This document shows positions 43,642-51,043 of a DNA stretch of 64,000 bases, in pieces (the stretch's first letter is position 1; every line of letters starts with the position of its first letter). This DNA is from Celeribacter arenosi. Its GTDB lineage: Bacteria > Pseudomonadota > Alphaproteobacteria > Rhodobacterales > Rhodobacteraceae. Below the pieces are notes generated by a model. The model saw only the letters and a program-made list of their open reading frames with translations. It was not told the origin of the DNA and searched no databases. The stretch is taken from positions 216,973-280,972 of the forward strand of contig NZ_BAABDF010000001.1 of assembly GCF_039539485.1 (NCBI RefSeq), written 5' to 3'. Position numbers and translations under genes: made by a program.

Positions 43642-43751
43642 GGGCACAGGCCTAGGCCAGAGCGTGCGGCTGCGCAAGGGGCGTGGCTTCGGTGCTTGAT
43701 CCTGACGCCTGCGCTTGTCTATGGTCGCGCAATCTAAAGGGAGACCAAACC

Positions 43752-44396
43752 ATGGCCGATATGCGCGCGAGCCAAAAGGACGCCTACGAGCTCATTCTCG
43801 ATGCGATAGACCGGGGCGTTTACCGTCCCGGTGACCGGCTCGTGGAAAGCGATCTGGCCGAGCGGTTTGGCGTGTCACGGACCCCGATCCGCGAAGCGTT
43901 GCAGCGTCTGGAAACGCAATCCATGCTGACGCGGGATGGGCGATCGCTCATTGTGGCGTCTTTGGACCACAACCAGATGGCCGATCTATACGTTGTTCGC
44001 ACCGAACTCGAAGGGCTGGCCGCGCGTCTGGCCGCGCGCCATGCGACGTTGGAAGAAGTGCGCGTGTTGCGCGAGATGGTGGAGGCGGATCGCGCCTTGG
44101 TCGGTGATCCCGAAGCGCTCGCCCGTGCGAACCGGCGGTTCCACAAACAGATCCACCTCGCGTCCCATAACCGGTATCTGGTGCAGCAACTGGATCTCGT
44201 GCATCGCTCCATGGCGCTGCTCGCGACGACGTCCCTAGCCGTCGAAGGTCGGGGTGTTGCCGCGATTGGCGAACACGACCGGATCGTGAGCGCCATTGAA
44301 GCCCGCGACGAAGCCGCTGCCCGTGATGCGTTGACCGCGCATATCTCCTCCGCCTTTGTCACCCGCCTCAAGACGGACGCCGAGAAAGTTCGCTAG
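43752..44396 (+). CDS. GntR-family (FCD-type) transcriptional regulator
   Basis: This DNA-binding regulator of 214 residues has an N-terminal winged helix (about 10-75) with the GntR signature ESDLAERFGVSRTPIREALQ and an FCD ligand-binding domain (about 85-205). In that domain RTELEGLAARLAARHAT and the His-containing NRRFHKQIHLASHN segment supply metal-binding residues. The effector is unknown, and no adjacent catabolic operon identifies it. GGGAGACC lies before ATG 43752. Its 3' end is overlapped by the tail of the opposite-strand glycosyltransferase frame. Confidence 0.92.
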   Translation: MADMRASQKDAYELILDAIDRGVYRPGDRLVESDLAERFGVSRTPIREALQRLETQSMLTRDGRSLIVASLDHNQMADLYVVRTELEGLAARLAARHATLEEVRVLREMVEADRALVGDPEALARANRRFHKQIHLASHNRYLVQQLDLVHRSMALLATTSLAVEGRGVAAIGEHDRIVSAIEARDEAAARDALTAHISSAFVTRLKTDAEKVR

Positions 44397-46565
44397 GCTC
44401 GCGCCTCTTTGGCGTTTGCGGATGTGCAGCGGCGCAAGCCGGCCACCAATGTCCGTAACTCTTTCATTCATCTGGCGCCTATGGGGCGGCAGGGCGAGCC
44501 CGAATGTCAGACGACGTGCGTGGACGTTCGTGGGCGCGTGGTCAAATTGTGCAGCCGCTTCTGCGAGCCCTTGGCGGGGCAGAAGCGGTTTTTGAGCGTG
44601 CGTTGGATAGGCCAGGTCAGTGCCTTCGGGGGTCGCGCGCGTGTTTGGACCGGCGGCGGTCAAGAGTGCGCGGCTGGGGTCGGCAGCCTCGGTGTCGTGG
44701 ACGCCATGGACCGTTTTATCCCAGTAAAATGGCTTGGTCACCATTTCGAACAGCGCTTTGGCACCGGCCAGTGTCGCTATCGGATAGTAGAGGTGGAGGG
44801 TGGGAACCCACGCCCAGAGCCCGGGTTTATTTGCACCACGCGTCGATAGAAAGCCGGCGGTAAGCGCGGTGATTTCAGACAGGATGAACAGGATGCCAAG
44901 AGCGGTCAGTGCTTCGCCGGGCAGGACGCCGCGCAACGGGTGCGGCAATCCGAGCGGGAATGCCCAAAAGGACCACAAAAGCGGGGCGAGGACGATCTGG
45001 CTCAGGGACCCAAGGAAAAGAATGTTGACGCCAATAAACCGCCACCATCCCAGATCGCGCAGCAGTTTGCGCGGTTTGCGGTGGTGGACGGCCCATGTCA
45101 TTGCATAGCCCTTGATCCAGCGTGACCTCTGTTTGACCCATGGCCAGAACCGGCAATTCGCTTCCTCATAGGTGACTGTGTCGATGAGTTCCGTGCGATA
45201 CCCGTGGCGCGCGAGGCGAAGGCCGAGGTCGGCATCTTCGGTCACATTATGCGCGTCCCAGCCGCCCAGTTCCTCAATCGCACTGCGGCGCATGAAAAGG
45301 GTCGTGCCCCCGAGAGGCACCACGAGACCCAACCGTTGGTATCCGCGCAGGATGACACGAAACCACGCCGCATATTCGACGGTGAAACACCGCGACAGCC
45401 AGTTTGTGCCTGTGTTGTAAAAATCGAGCGTTCCCTGCACACAGGCGACCTCCGGCGGGGCGGCGGCAAAATGGGCGGCAACTTTGTGGATCTGATCGGG
45501 GTCGGGGGCATCTTCGGCGTCATAAATGCCAATGATCGAGCCGCGACAGAAATCGAGCGCGATATTGAGCGCGCGAGGTTTGGTTTTGACGGTGCCGCGC
45601 GGGACCACGATCTGGCGAATCCAGCGGGGCAGGTTGGTTTGCGAAAGAGCAGCCTGCGTCACGGTATCATCTTCCTCGACGACGAGCAGGATATCGAGCA
45701 ATTCACGCGGGTAACTCAGGCGCGATAACCGGTCCACCAACCGTCCCGCGATTTCGCGTTCTTTGAACAGCGGGACCATGATTGACACGGTCGGAAGGAG
45801 CGATGTGGTTTTGCGCCGACTGGCAAAGGTGCGCCTGCGATGGCTCTCGTAGCGGGTTTGGGCCACGATGGCGGCCGCTTTTAGTGCGGTCGTCGCAACG
45901 AGGGTTATAACCGCCCAAACACCGAGAATTATCAACGCGATATCCGGCATATTTAAGAGGAGACCGAGAAAGAAAATGCCGACGAAAGACATGTTTCGCG
46001 ACAAGGCACGCACATCCATGGCGCGGCAGCTTTCATGCGCGGCCACGCGTGTTTCGCCCGATTGGGCCAAATGGCGGTGACGTTTTGACAGGAGGGCGGC
46101 GTGCAGGGCGGTTTCGGGCACAATTGCCATGCGCACAGGTCCGAACAGGCGCGATAGGCGCGCACGGTGCAGTTCGAACTGTTCGGGTCGACATGACGCA
46201 ATCACGACCGCGCCGCCGGTTTGTCGCCACGGTAAAAGTCCAAGGCGCAGCGCCTCACCCGCACCCAGTCGATCAATCAATCGCACATCAGGGGGAAAGC
46301 GTGTCAGATCGGCGACGCTGGCGGCGTATTGGTCGGCAAGTGCCTGATATAGCGCGCTTTCTGTGACCATGTCGTGGGCGAGAAAAATGTCCCCGATGCG
46401 CGCGTCCTCGCGTTGGCGCATGGCTGTGGCGCGGATCAGGTCTTCGGGGCGCAATTCCCCCCGTTCCACGAGTATCTGGCCCACGGGTTTGCGGCGGGTT
46501 TGCCGACCGGGTGGTTGTGTATGGAGTTTCGATTCCGAAAAGATTCTGTTTCGTTCGAAAGACAT
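44235..46565 (-). CDS. MshEN-domain family 2 glycosyltransferase (fused)
   Basis: This membrane glycosyltransferase has 776 residues from ATG 46565. Residues about 28-160 form an MshEN/GspE-N-like domain of the c-di-GMP-binding type. Two or three TM helices follow (193-235), then a GT2 catalytic domain with DAED (349-352), TED (442-444) and QRSRW (479-483), and further TM helices to about 610. It resembles processive polysaccharide synthases; the product is unknown. The last 149 residues have no recognisable domain, and the final 162 nt run antisense through gntR, so the true C-terminus may be earlier. Longer start: 46625. Confidence 0.85.
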   Translation of the reverse strand: MSFERNRIFSESKLHTQPPGRQTRRKPVGQILVERGELRPEDLIRATAMRQREDARIGDIFLAHDMVTESALYQALADQYAASVADLTRFPPDVRLIDRLGAGEALRLGLLPWRQTGGAVVIASCRPEQFELHRARLSRLFGPVRMAIVPETALHAALLSKRHRHLAQSGETRVAAHESCRAMDVRALSRNMSFVGIFFLGLLLNMPDIALIILGVWAVITLVATTALKAAAIVAQTRYESHRRRTFASRRKTTSLLPTVSIMVPLFKEREIAGRLVDRLSRLSYPRELLDILLVVEEDDTVTQAALSQTNLPRWIRQIVVPRGTVKTKPRALNIALDFCRGSIIGIYDAEDAPDPDQIHKVAAHFAAAPPEVACVQGTLDFYNTGTNWLSRCFTVEYAAWFRVILRGYQRLGLVVPLGGTTLFMRRSAIEELGGWDAHNVTEDADLGLRLARHGYRTELIDTVTYEEANCRFWPWVKQRSRWIKGYAMTWAVHHRKPRKLLRDLGWWRFIGVNILFLGSLSQIVLAPLLWSFWAFPLGLPHPLRGVLPGEALTALGILFILSEITALTAGFLSTRGANKPGLWAWVPTLHLYYPIATLAGAKALFEMVTKPFYWDKTVHGVHDTEAADPSRALLTAAGPNTRATPEGTDLAYPTHAQKPLLPRQGLAEAAAQFDHAPTNVHARRLTFGLALPPHRRQMNERVTDIGGRLAPLHIRKRQRGASLANFLGVRLEAGDKGGGDMRGQRITGSGFVAGFNGAHDPVVFANRGNTPTFDG

Positions 46566-46638
46566 CGCCGAGCGTTCCCTGCTGCCGGGCGACGCGCCAA
46601 ATGCCTGCGCCCTCATGGTGAACATGAGGCGATCAGGG

Positions 46639-46653
46639 TTAATGGCCCGTTAA
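46639..46653 (-). promoter_or_regulatory. CtrA-like site upstream of the glycosyltransferase
   Basis: TTAATGGCCCGTTAA is a perfect TTAA-N7-TTAA match, the CtrA consensus of alphaproteobacteria. It lies between carA and the glycosyltransferase, 74 nt upstream of ATG 46565, a spacing compatible with an activated promoter. Binding is inferred. Confidence 0.5.
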
Positions 46654-46687
46654 GCAGAACTGATTGATGACGTCGTAAGGCGCAGAT

Positions 46688-47857
46688 TTATGCGTTGGTC
46701 TTGGCGCGTTCGTCCATGGCGGCGGCAAAGCGTTCAAAGAGGTAGTAGCTGTCCATCGGACCCGGGGACGCTTCGGGGTGGTATTGAACCGAGAACACCG
46801 GTTTCCCCTCAACCGCGATGCCACAGTTGGACCCGTCGAAGAGGGAAACATGGGTTTCCTTGACACCTTTGGGCAGGGTCTGACTGTCCACAGTAAAGCC
46901 GTGGTTCATCGATGTGATTTCAACCTTACCGGTGTCGAGGTCTTTGACAGGATGGTTGGCGCCATGGTGGCCGTGGTTCATCTTGATCGTCTGCGCCCCG
47001 AGAGCAAGGGCGAGCATCTGGTGTCCAAGGCAGATACCGAATACGGGAAGATCCTGTTCCAGCACGCCTTTGATCATCGGCACAGCGTAGGTGCCTGTCG
47101 CGGCAGGGTCGCCAGGACCGTTGGAGAGGAAGACGCCGTCTGGGTTATGGGCGAGCACCTCTTGGGCAGTCGCGCTGGCCGGAAGAACCGTCACATCGCA
47201 GCCTGCGGAGGCGAGGCAGCGCAGAATGTTGCGTTTGGCGCCAAAGTCGATGGCCACCACTTTGTGACCCTTGCCTTCGCGCCGCGGGAAACCATCCGGC
47301 CATGCCCACCGCATTTCGTTCCAAGTGTAGGACTGCGTGCAGGACACATCTTTGGCAAGGTCGAGCCCGACCAGACCGGAAAACTCGCGCGCCTGTTTGA
47401 CGAGGGCTTCGATATCGAAATTTCCGTCAGGATCATGGGACATGGCGACATGGGGCGCGCCTTGTTGGCGGATCGCGCGGGTGAGACGACGCGTGTCCAC
47501 GCCTCCCATGCCAATGCGGCCGCGCTTGGCGAGCCACGGGCCGAGGTTTTCCTGTGTGCGCCAGTTGGACGGTTCCGTCGGGTCCCATTTCACCACCATG
47601 CCGGCGGCAACCGGATCGGCGGTTTCATCGTCTTCGGTGTTTGTTCCGGTATTGCCGATGTGGGGGAATGTGAAGGTGACGACCTGACCTGCGTAGGAGG
47701 GGTCGGTCATGATTTCCTGATAGCCTGTCATGGCTGTGTTGAAGCAAAGCTCGGCCACAGTCACGCCCGTGGCTCCGAACCCCATGCCGTAGAAAATTGT
47801 GCCATCTGCCAGAACGAGGCAAGCGGTGGGCTTTTGGCGTGCGGAACCGGACGTCAT
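46688..47857 (-). CDS. carA: carbamoyl-phosphate synthase small subunit
   Basis: This 389-residue glutaminase subunit feeds ammonia to CarB for arginine and pyrimidine synthesis. The N-terminal LVLADGTIFYGMGFG and the class I glutamine amidotransferase site FGICLGHQMLALA with the nucleophilic Cys are present, with His/Glu in FSVQYHPEASPGP. CAGGAGAG before ATG 47857 decides the start. carB is not in the window. It is divergent from yqeY across a 199-nt interval that carries inverted repeats. Confidence 0.96.
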   Translation of the reverse strand: MTSGSARQKPTACLVLADGTIFYGMGFGATGVTVAELCFNTAMTGYQEIMTDPSYAGQVVTFTFPHIGNTGTNTEDDETADPVAAGMVVKWDPTEPSNWRTQENLGPWLAKRGRIGMGGVDTRRLTRAIRQQGAPHVAMSHDPDGNFDIEALVKQAREFSGLVGLDLAKDVSCTQSYTWNEMRWAWPDGFPRREGKGHKVVAIDFGAKRNILRCLASAGCDVTVLPASATAQEVLAHNPDGVFLSNGPGDPAATGTYAVPMIKGVLEQDLPVFGICLGHQMLALALGAQTIKMNHGHHGANHPVKDLDTGKVEITSMNHGFTVDSQTLPKGVKETHVSLFDGSNCGIAVEGKPVFSVQYHPEASPGPMDSYYLFERFAAAMDERAKTNA

Positions 47858-47944
47858 GGCGCGACTCTCCTGATGGGGGCAAAATTCGCTGGAAACTAAA
47901 GGCGCAGCCAAGTGAGGTCAAGGGTTCGGAGGCTTTTCGGGGTA

Positions 47945-47965
47945 GATAAGATTTATCACATAAAT
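47945..47965. promoter_or_regulatory. overlapping inverted repeats, carA-yqeY interval
   Basis: GATAA/TTATC (47945-47957) and ATTTAT/ATAAAT (47951-47965) are two overlapping short palindromes in an AT-rich patch between divergent genes. They may be an operator; no regulator is identified. Confidence 0.35.
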
Positions 47966-47992
47966 TCAGCTACTTAGTCAGAAAACGAAAGG

Positions 47993-48021
47993 TTGAGGTC
48001 ACGGGTGTGTTTCGGTATGTT
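47993..48021 (+). promoter_or_regulatory. putative sigma-70 promoter of yqeY
   Basis: TTGAGG and TATGTT are separated by exactly 17 nt and end 35 nt before the yqeY start. The match to -35/-10 consensus is reasonable (TTGA.. and TAT..T). No experimental support. Confidence 0.45.
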
Positions 48022-48056
48022 GTCCTTTCGTTACAATCAGACGGGACCACAACCCC

Positions 48057-48515
48057 ATGGACATGCGAACTCGCATCAACACTGCACTCAAGCAGGCGAT
48101 GAAAGACAAAGACGTCGAAAAACTGTCGACACTTCGCCTCATCAATGCAGCCATCAAGGACCGCGAAATCGCCTCGCGTGTCGATGGCGAAGAAACGGCG
48201 GTTACGGATGCCGAAGTACTTGGTATTCTTGGCAAAATGGTCAAGCAACGGCTCGAAAGCGCCAAAGCCTTTGAAGAGGGCGGGCGCGTTGAACTGGCGG
48301 AGAAAGAGCGCGGCGAAATCGTCGTGATCGAAGAGTATCTGCCACGCCAGCTTTCGGAAGACGAAGCCAGTAAAGCCGTCCAAGCGGCTATTTCCGAAAC
48401 CGGTGCGCAGAGTATTCGCGACATGGGTAAGGTAATGGGCGTGCTTAAATCAAAATACACCGGACAAATGGATTTTGGTGCCATCGGGCCAATTGTGAAA
48501 GAAAAACTGGCCTAG
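48057..48515 (+). CDS. GatB/YqeY domain protein
   Basis: This 152-residue cytoplasmic protein consists of one YqeY domain, a helical fold related to the C-terminus of GatB. It contains LRLINAAIKDREIASR, VKQRLESAKAFEEGGR, the EYLPRQLSEDE loop and GKVMGVLKSKYTGQMDFG, which are family-typical. A role in tRNA-dependent amidation is suspected but not established. ATG 48057 or 48063 could be used. It stands alone as a single-gene unit with its own promoter and terminator. Confidence 0.93.
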   Translation: MDMRTRINTALKQAMKDKDVEKLSTLRLINAAIKDREIASRVDGEETAVTDAEVLGILGKMVKQRLESAKAFEEGGRVELAEKERGEIVVIEEYLPRQLSEDEASKAVQAAISETGAQSIRDMGKVMGVLKSKYTGQMDFGAIGPIVKEKLA

Positions 48516-48545
48516 GGCGCAGACCCGAGACATCGAACCGATTTG

Positions 48546-48580
48546 TGGCCCGCACCTTAACCCGTGCGGGCCATTTATTT
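48546..48580 (+). terminator. Rho-independent terminator after yqeY
   Basis: A perfect 10-bp stem TGGCCCGCAC/GTGCGGGCCA has an 8-nt loop and is followed by TTTATTT. It starts 30 nt after the yqeY stop. Confidence 0.85.
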
Positions 48581-48617
48581 GCCGAGACAAGAAACGACGC
48601 GAATGGCGAACCGCTCG

Positions 48618-49154
48618 TCAGGCCGCGCCGCGCATCTGTGCGAGGATTCGTGCCAACTCGCCGTGCAGCTTTTTGCGCTCTTCAGGACTAAGAAAGGCAC
48701 CGAGTTCGACCTCTCGTTTGTTGTGATCTCCGCTGCCTTTTAGCGTGAGATAATTTTCAATCTTTGCATCACGATGGAGCGTCAGGCGGACCCAATAGGG
48801 ATTGGCCTCCCATGTGAATTGCGCGCCCTTTGCCGACCAATGCGTGAGGTCGATCTGCTGGGGGGTAATGACCAAGGCCTCGCGTAGCAAATCGCGGTCC
48901 GAGCGGCGCAGGGCCGTCCAGAGCGCCGCAAGCACCACCATTATGAAAGCGAGAAGCACCCAGAAAGCCACAGTGCCGATGAAGGGGATCAGAGGGATCA
49001 TTCCGCCCACGAACATCACCCAAATCGCGGCAGAGAACCCTTTGGAGGGCAGAGAGCGGTGCGGCCAGAGGTCTAGGCGGCAGAGCGGCTTGCCCGCGGG
49101 GGTTGCGTGGCTTTCGCGTGCAAGGGTGGGATCAGGTGTCCAGCGGTAGGGCAT
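48618..49154 (-). CDS. DUF2244 membrane protein
   Basis: This 178-residue protein has two hydrophobic helices (about 40-58 and 60-82) after a polar N-terminus. A mixed alpha/beta C-terminal half follows, with WSAKGAQFTWEANPYWVRLTL and FLSPEERKKLHGELARIL. These features fit DUF2244, a widespread alphaproteobacterial membrane family of unknown function often found near cytochrome-oxidase genes; here ctaD is about 2 kb upstream. It lies 48 nt downstream of the VOC-protein gene on the same strand. Confidence 0.88.
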   Translation of the reverse strand: MPYRWTPDPTLARESHATPAGKPLCRLDLWPHRSLPSKGFSAAIWVMFVGGMIPLIPFIGTVAFWVLLAFIMVVLAALWTALRRSDRDLLREALVITPQQIDLTHWSAKGAQFTWEANPYWVRLTLHRDAKIENYLTLKGSGDHNKREVELGAFLSPEERKKLHGELARILAQMRGAA

Positions 49155-49202
49155 CAGCGATTTGAGAGCCGTTGTTGTTTGCGCATAGTGTAGGGCGCGC
49201 GG

Positions 49203-49637
49203 TCATGGTGTCCAAGCGTCAGCGGGTCGCACGCCGATGTGTTGAAACAGTCGCAGCAGATACCCGTCAGGGTCGGCGACAACAAACTGACGATTGCCGA
49301 GTTCCGTTTCATCGTTGCGATACCAGCGGTCCTCAAGCGGGAGGTAGAGGTCGCGCCCTGCAGATTCGAGACGTGCAAGGATCACGTCGACATCGGGCAC
49401 TTCGATCTGAACATTGAGGCCGCGCCCGAATGGGTAGGCATCGGGCAGATGTCCGTCGCCAAAGGTTCGCCCAACCCCGATTTGGTCGATCATCAGACGG
49501 GCCGAGCCCAACTGAAGCATGGAAAACCCGTCCTCCGGACGTTCATAGTCAACCGAGAACCCGATCAGGTCGCAGTAAAAGGCCCGCGACGCGCGCCAGT
49601 CGGTGACCGCGAATTCGGGAATGAGGGCAGGGCGCAT
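49203..49637 (-). CDS. VOC-superfamily (bleomycin-resistance/glyoxalase-like) protein
   Basis: This 144-residue protein has the paired beta-alpha-beta-beta-beta modules of the VOC fold. The first module includes IPEFAVTDWRASRAFYCDLIGF and MLQLGSARLMI; the second includes NVQIEVPDVDVILARLE and FVVADPDGYLLRLFQ, with the metal-site Glu usually contributed there replaced by Arg or Gln nearby. It resembles bleomycin-binding-protein relatives rather than glyoxalase I. AGAGGAC before ATG 49637 fixes the start. Actual ligand unknown. Confidence 0.85.
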   Translation of the reverse strand: MRPALIPEFAVTDWRASRAFYCDLIGFSVDYERPEDGFSMLQLGSARLMIDQIGVGRTFGDGHLPDAYPFGRGLNVQIEVPDVDVILARLESAGRDLYLPLEDRWYRNDETELGNRQFVVADPDGYLLRLFQHIGVRPADAWTP

Positions 49638-49695
49638 GGAGTAGTCCTCTTCGTCTAACGTCGCCTCGAACGCGGGCCTGTTGGGTGGCCTAAGA

Positions 49696-50901
49696 CTACG
49701 GGTTGGATGGGGGAATGGTGCTAATGGCATGGAGGAGACGCACCGCATGAAGCAAACCGATTTGCCCATCGGGCTCTCCGTTGAGCATGACGACAAAGCC
49801 GTCCTTGGTGTCAGGAATGCGGTACATCAAAGTGATCACCCCGGGGTCGCCGCCGTTGTGGCCTTCGCCTTTGAACGAGAAAAGGCCGAAGTCGAGTGTT
49901 TCATAGCTCCAAAAGATGCCGATTTTATCGTCGGCTGCGGACATCCCGTCGATGCCTTCGATGAGTGGCGTTGTCAGCAGGTCAACAACCTTCGGGTCGA
50001 TCGCCTGTCGCCCATCCAATGCGCCGCGGTTGATAATCGCGCTCAGGAGCCGCGCGAGGTCGTGCACAGAGGCGTTGAATTGCCCGTCGGGCCATGTGGC
50101 AAGGCCGTAGGGCGGCAGTGCCACGAAATCCCCCGCATCGTCACGGGTGTAGAGCGTCGCGCCATTTTCGGGCACCGGTAGCGTGTGGCCCCAGAACCCG
50201 CTCAGACCCAATGGGTTGGCCACCATGCGCATGCTATAGGTCGCAAAGGGTTCGCCCGTCGCATCCGAGATAGTCTGTCCGGTCAGGCCCGCGCCCACAT
50301 TCGAATAGGCGTAGTGCGTTCCCGGTGCGTTGTCGGAAAAATTGGCTTCTGCATCATAGAGATCACCCGATGCGGCCAAGTAGCGCGTGAGGAATTCGCT
50401 AAGCGTGTCGGGATGGGTGGTTGACCCATAGTGGTAGCCCGCGTCGTCATAGCCTTCATCGGTGTCGAGGATGCCGCAGGTATGGGTGACGAGGTGGCGT
50501 AGGGTGCAGGGGTGGTCATCGGGCCAGTCGATCGCAATGGAAAGCGTTTGATCGAGCGGACGATCAAGGTCGAGATTGCCGTCGTGGATCGCCTGCGCGG
50601 CTGAGAGGCCGGTGATGACTTTGGTTATCGATCCAATGGGCATCGTGGTGGTGGATGTCATCGGGCGAGATGTTGCGATATCTGCAAACCCCGCCGCGCC
50701 GGTCACCGCAATTTCACCGTCGCGCACAACCGCCCACATGATCCCCGGCCACGAGCCGCGCGCCACGCCTTTGTCGGCGAGGGTTTGAATGAAGGCGATG
50801 CGGTCTTCGAAGTTTGCCGGCGGGCGCAGAGCGACATAGCTAGCGTAGCCGATCGCGAGTGCGCCGAGGAGAATGGCGATTATGAATTTGATGTATCGCA
50901 C
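49696..50901 (-). CDS. membrane-anchored serine hydrolase (beta-lactamase class C fold)
   Basis: This 401-residue protein has an N-terminal hydrophobic segment (about 4-24) suggesting export or membrane anchoring. The catalytic SxxK is in PIGSITKVITGL (serine nucleophile), the YxN motif is YAYSNVGAG, and GHNGGDPG near the C-terminus replaces the KTG triad. It is probably an esterase or D-Ala-D-Ala peptidase-like enzyme; beta-lactam hydrolysis cannot be assumed. GGGAGG before GTG 50901 decides the start over an upstream GTG at 50922. Confidence 0.88.
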   Translation of the reverse strand: MRYIKFIIAILLGALAIGYASYVALRPPANFEDRIAFIQTLADKGVARGSWPGIMWAVVRDGEIAVTGAAGFADIATSRPMTSTTTMPIGSITKVITGLSAAQAIHDGNLDLDRPLDQTLSIAIDWPDDHPCTLRHLVTHTCGILDTDEGYDDAGYHYGSTTHPDTLSEFLTRYLAASGDLYDAEANFSDNAPGTHYAYSNVGAGLTGQTISDATGEPFATYSMRMVANPLGLSGFWGHTLPVPENGATLYTRDDAGDFVALPPYGLATWPDGQFNASVHDLARLLSAIINRGALDGRQAIDPKVVDLLTTPLIEGIDGMSAADDKIGIFWSYETLDFGLFSFKGEGHNGGDPGVITLMYRIPDTKDGFVVMLNGEPDGQIGLLHAVRLLHAISTIPPSNP

Positions 50902-50989
50902 GTCGCCTCCCGAAAGTGTCACTTTGAAGGTGGGGTTTAGGCGGCGCGATGTCTACCACGGTCGTCGTTTTCGGGGCCCGCAGATACGA

Positions 50990-51019
50990 AAAAGGCCCCG
51001 CGGTGGAGCGGGGCCTTTT
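50990..51019. terminator. bidirectional terminator downstream of ctaD
   Basis: A perfect 12-bp stem, AAAAGGCCCCGC/GCGGGGCCTTTT, has the 6-nt loop GGTGGA. It lies 24 nt past the ctaD stop on the minus strand, where it is followed by a U-tract. Confidence 0.9.
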
Positions 51020-51043
51020 CAATTTCAGGTAACGAGGACCGCG

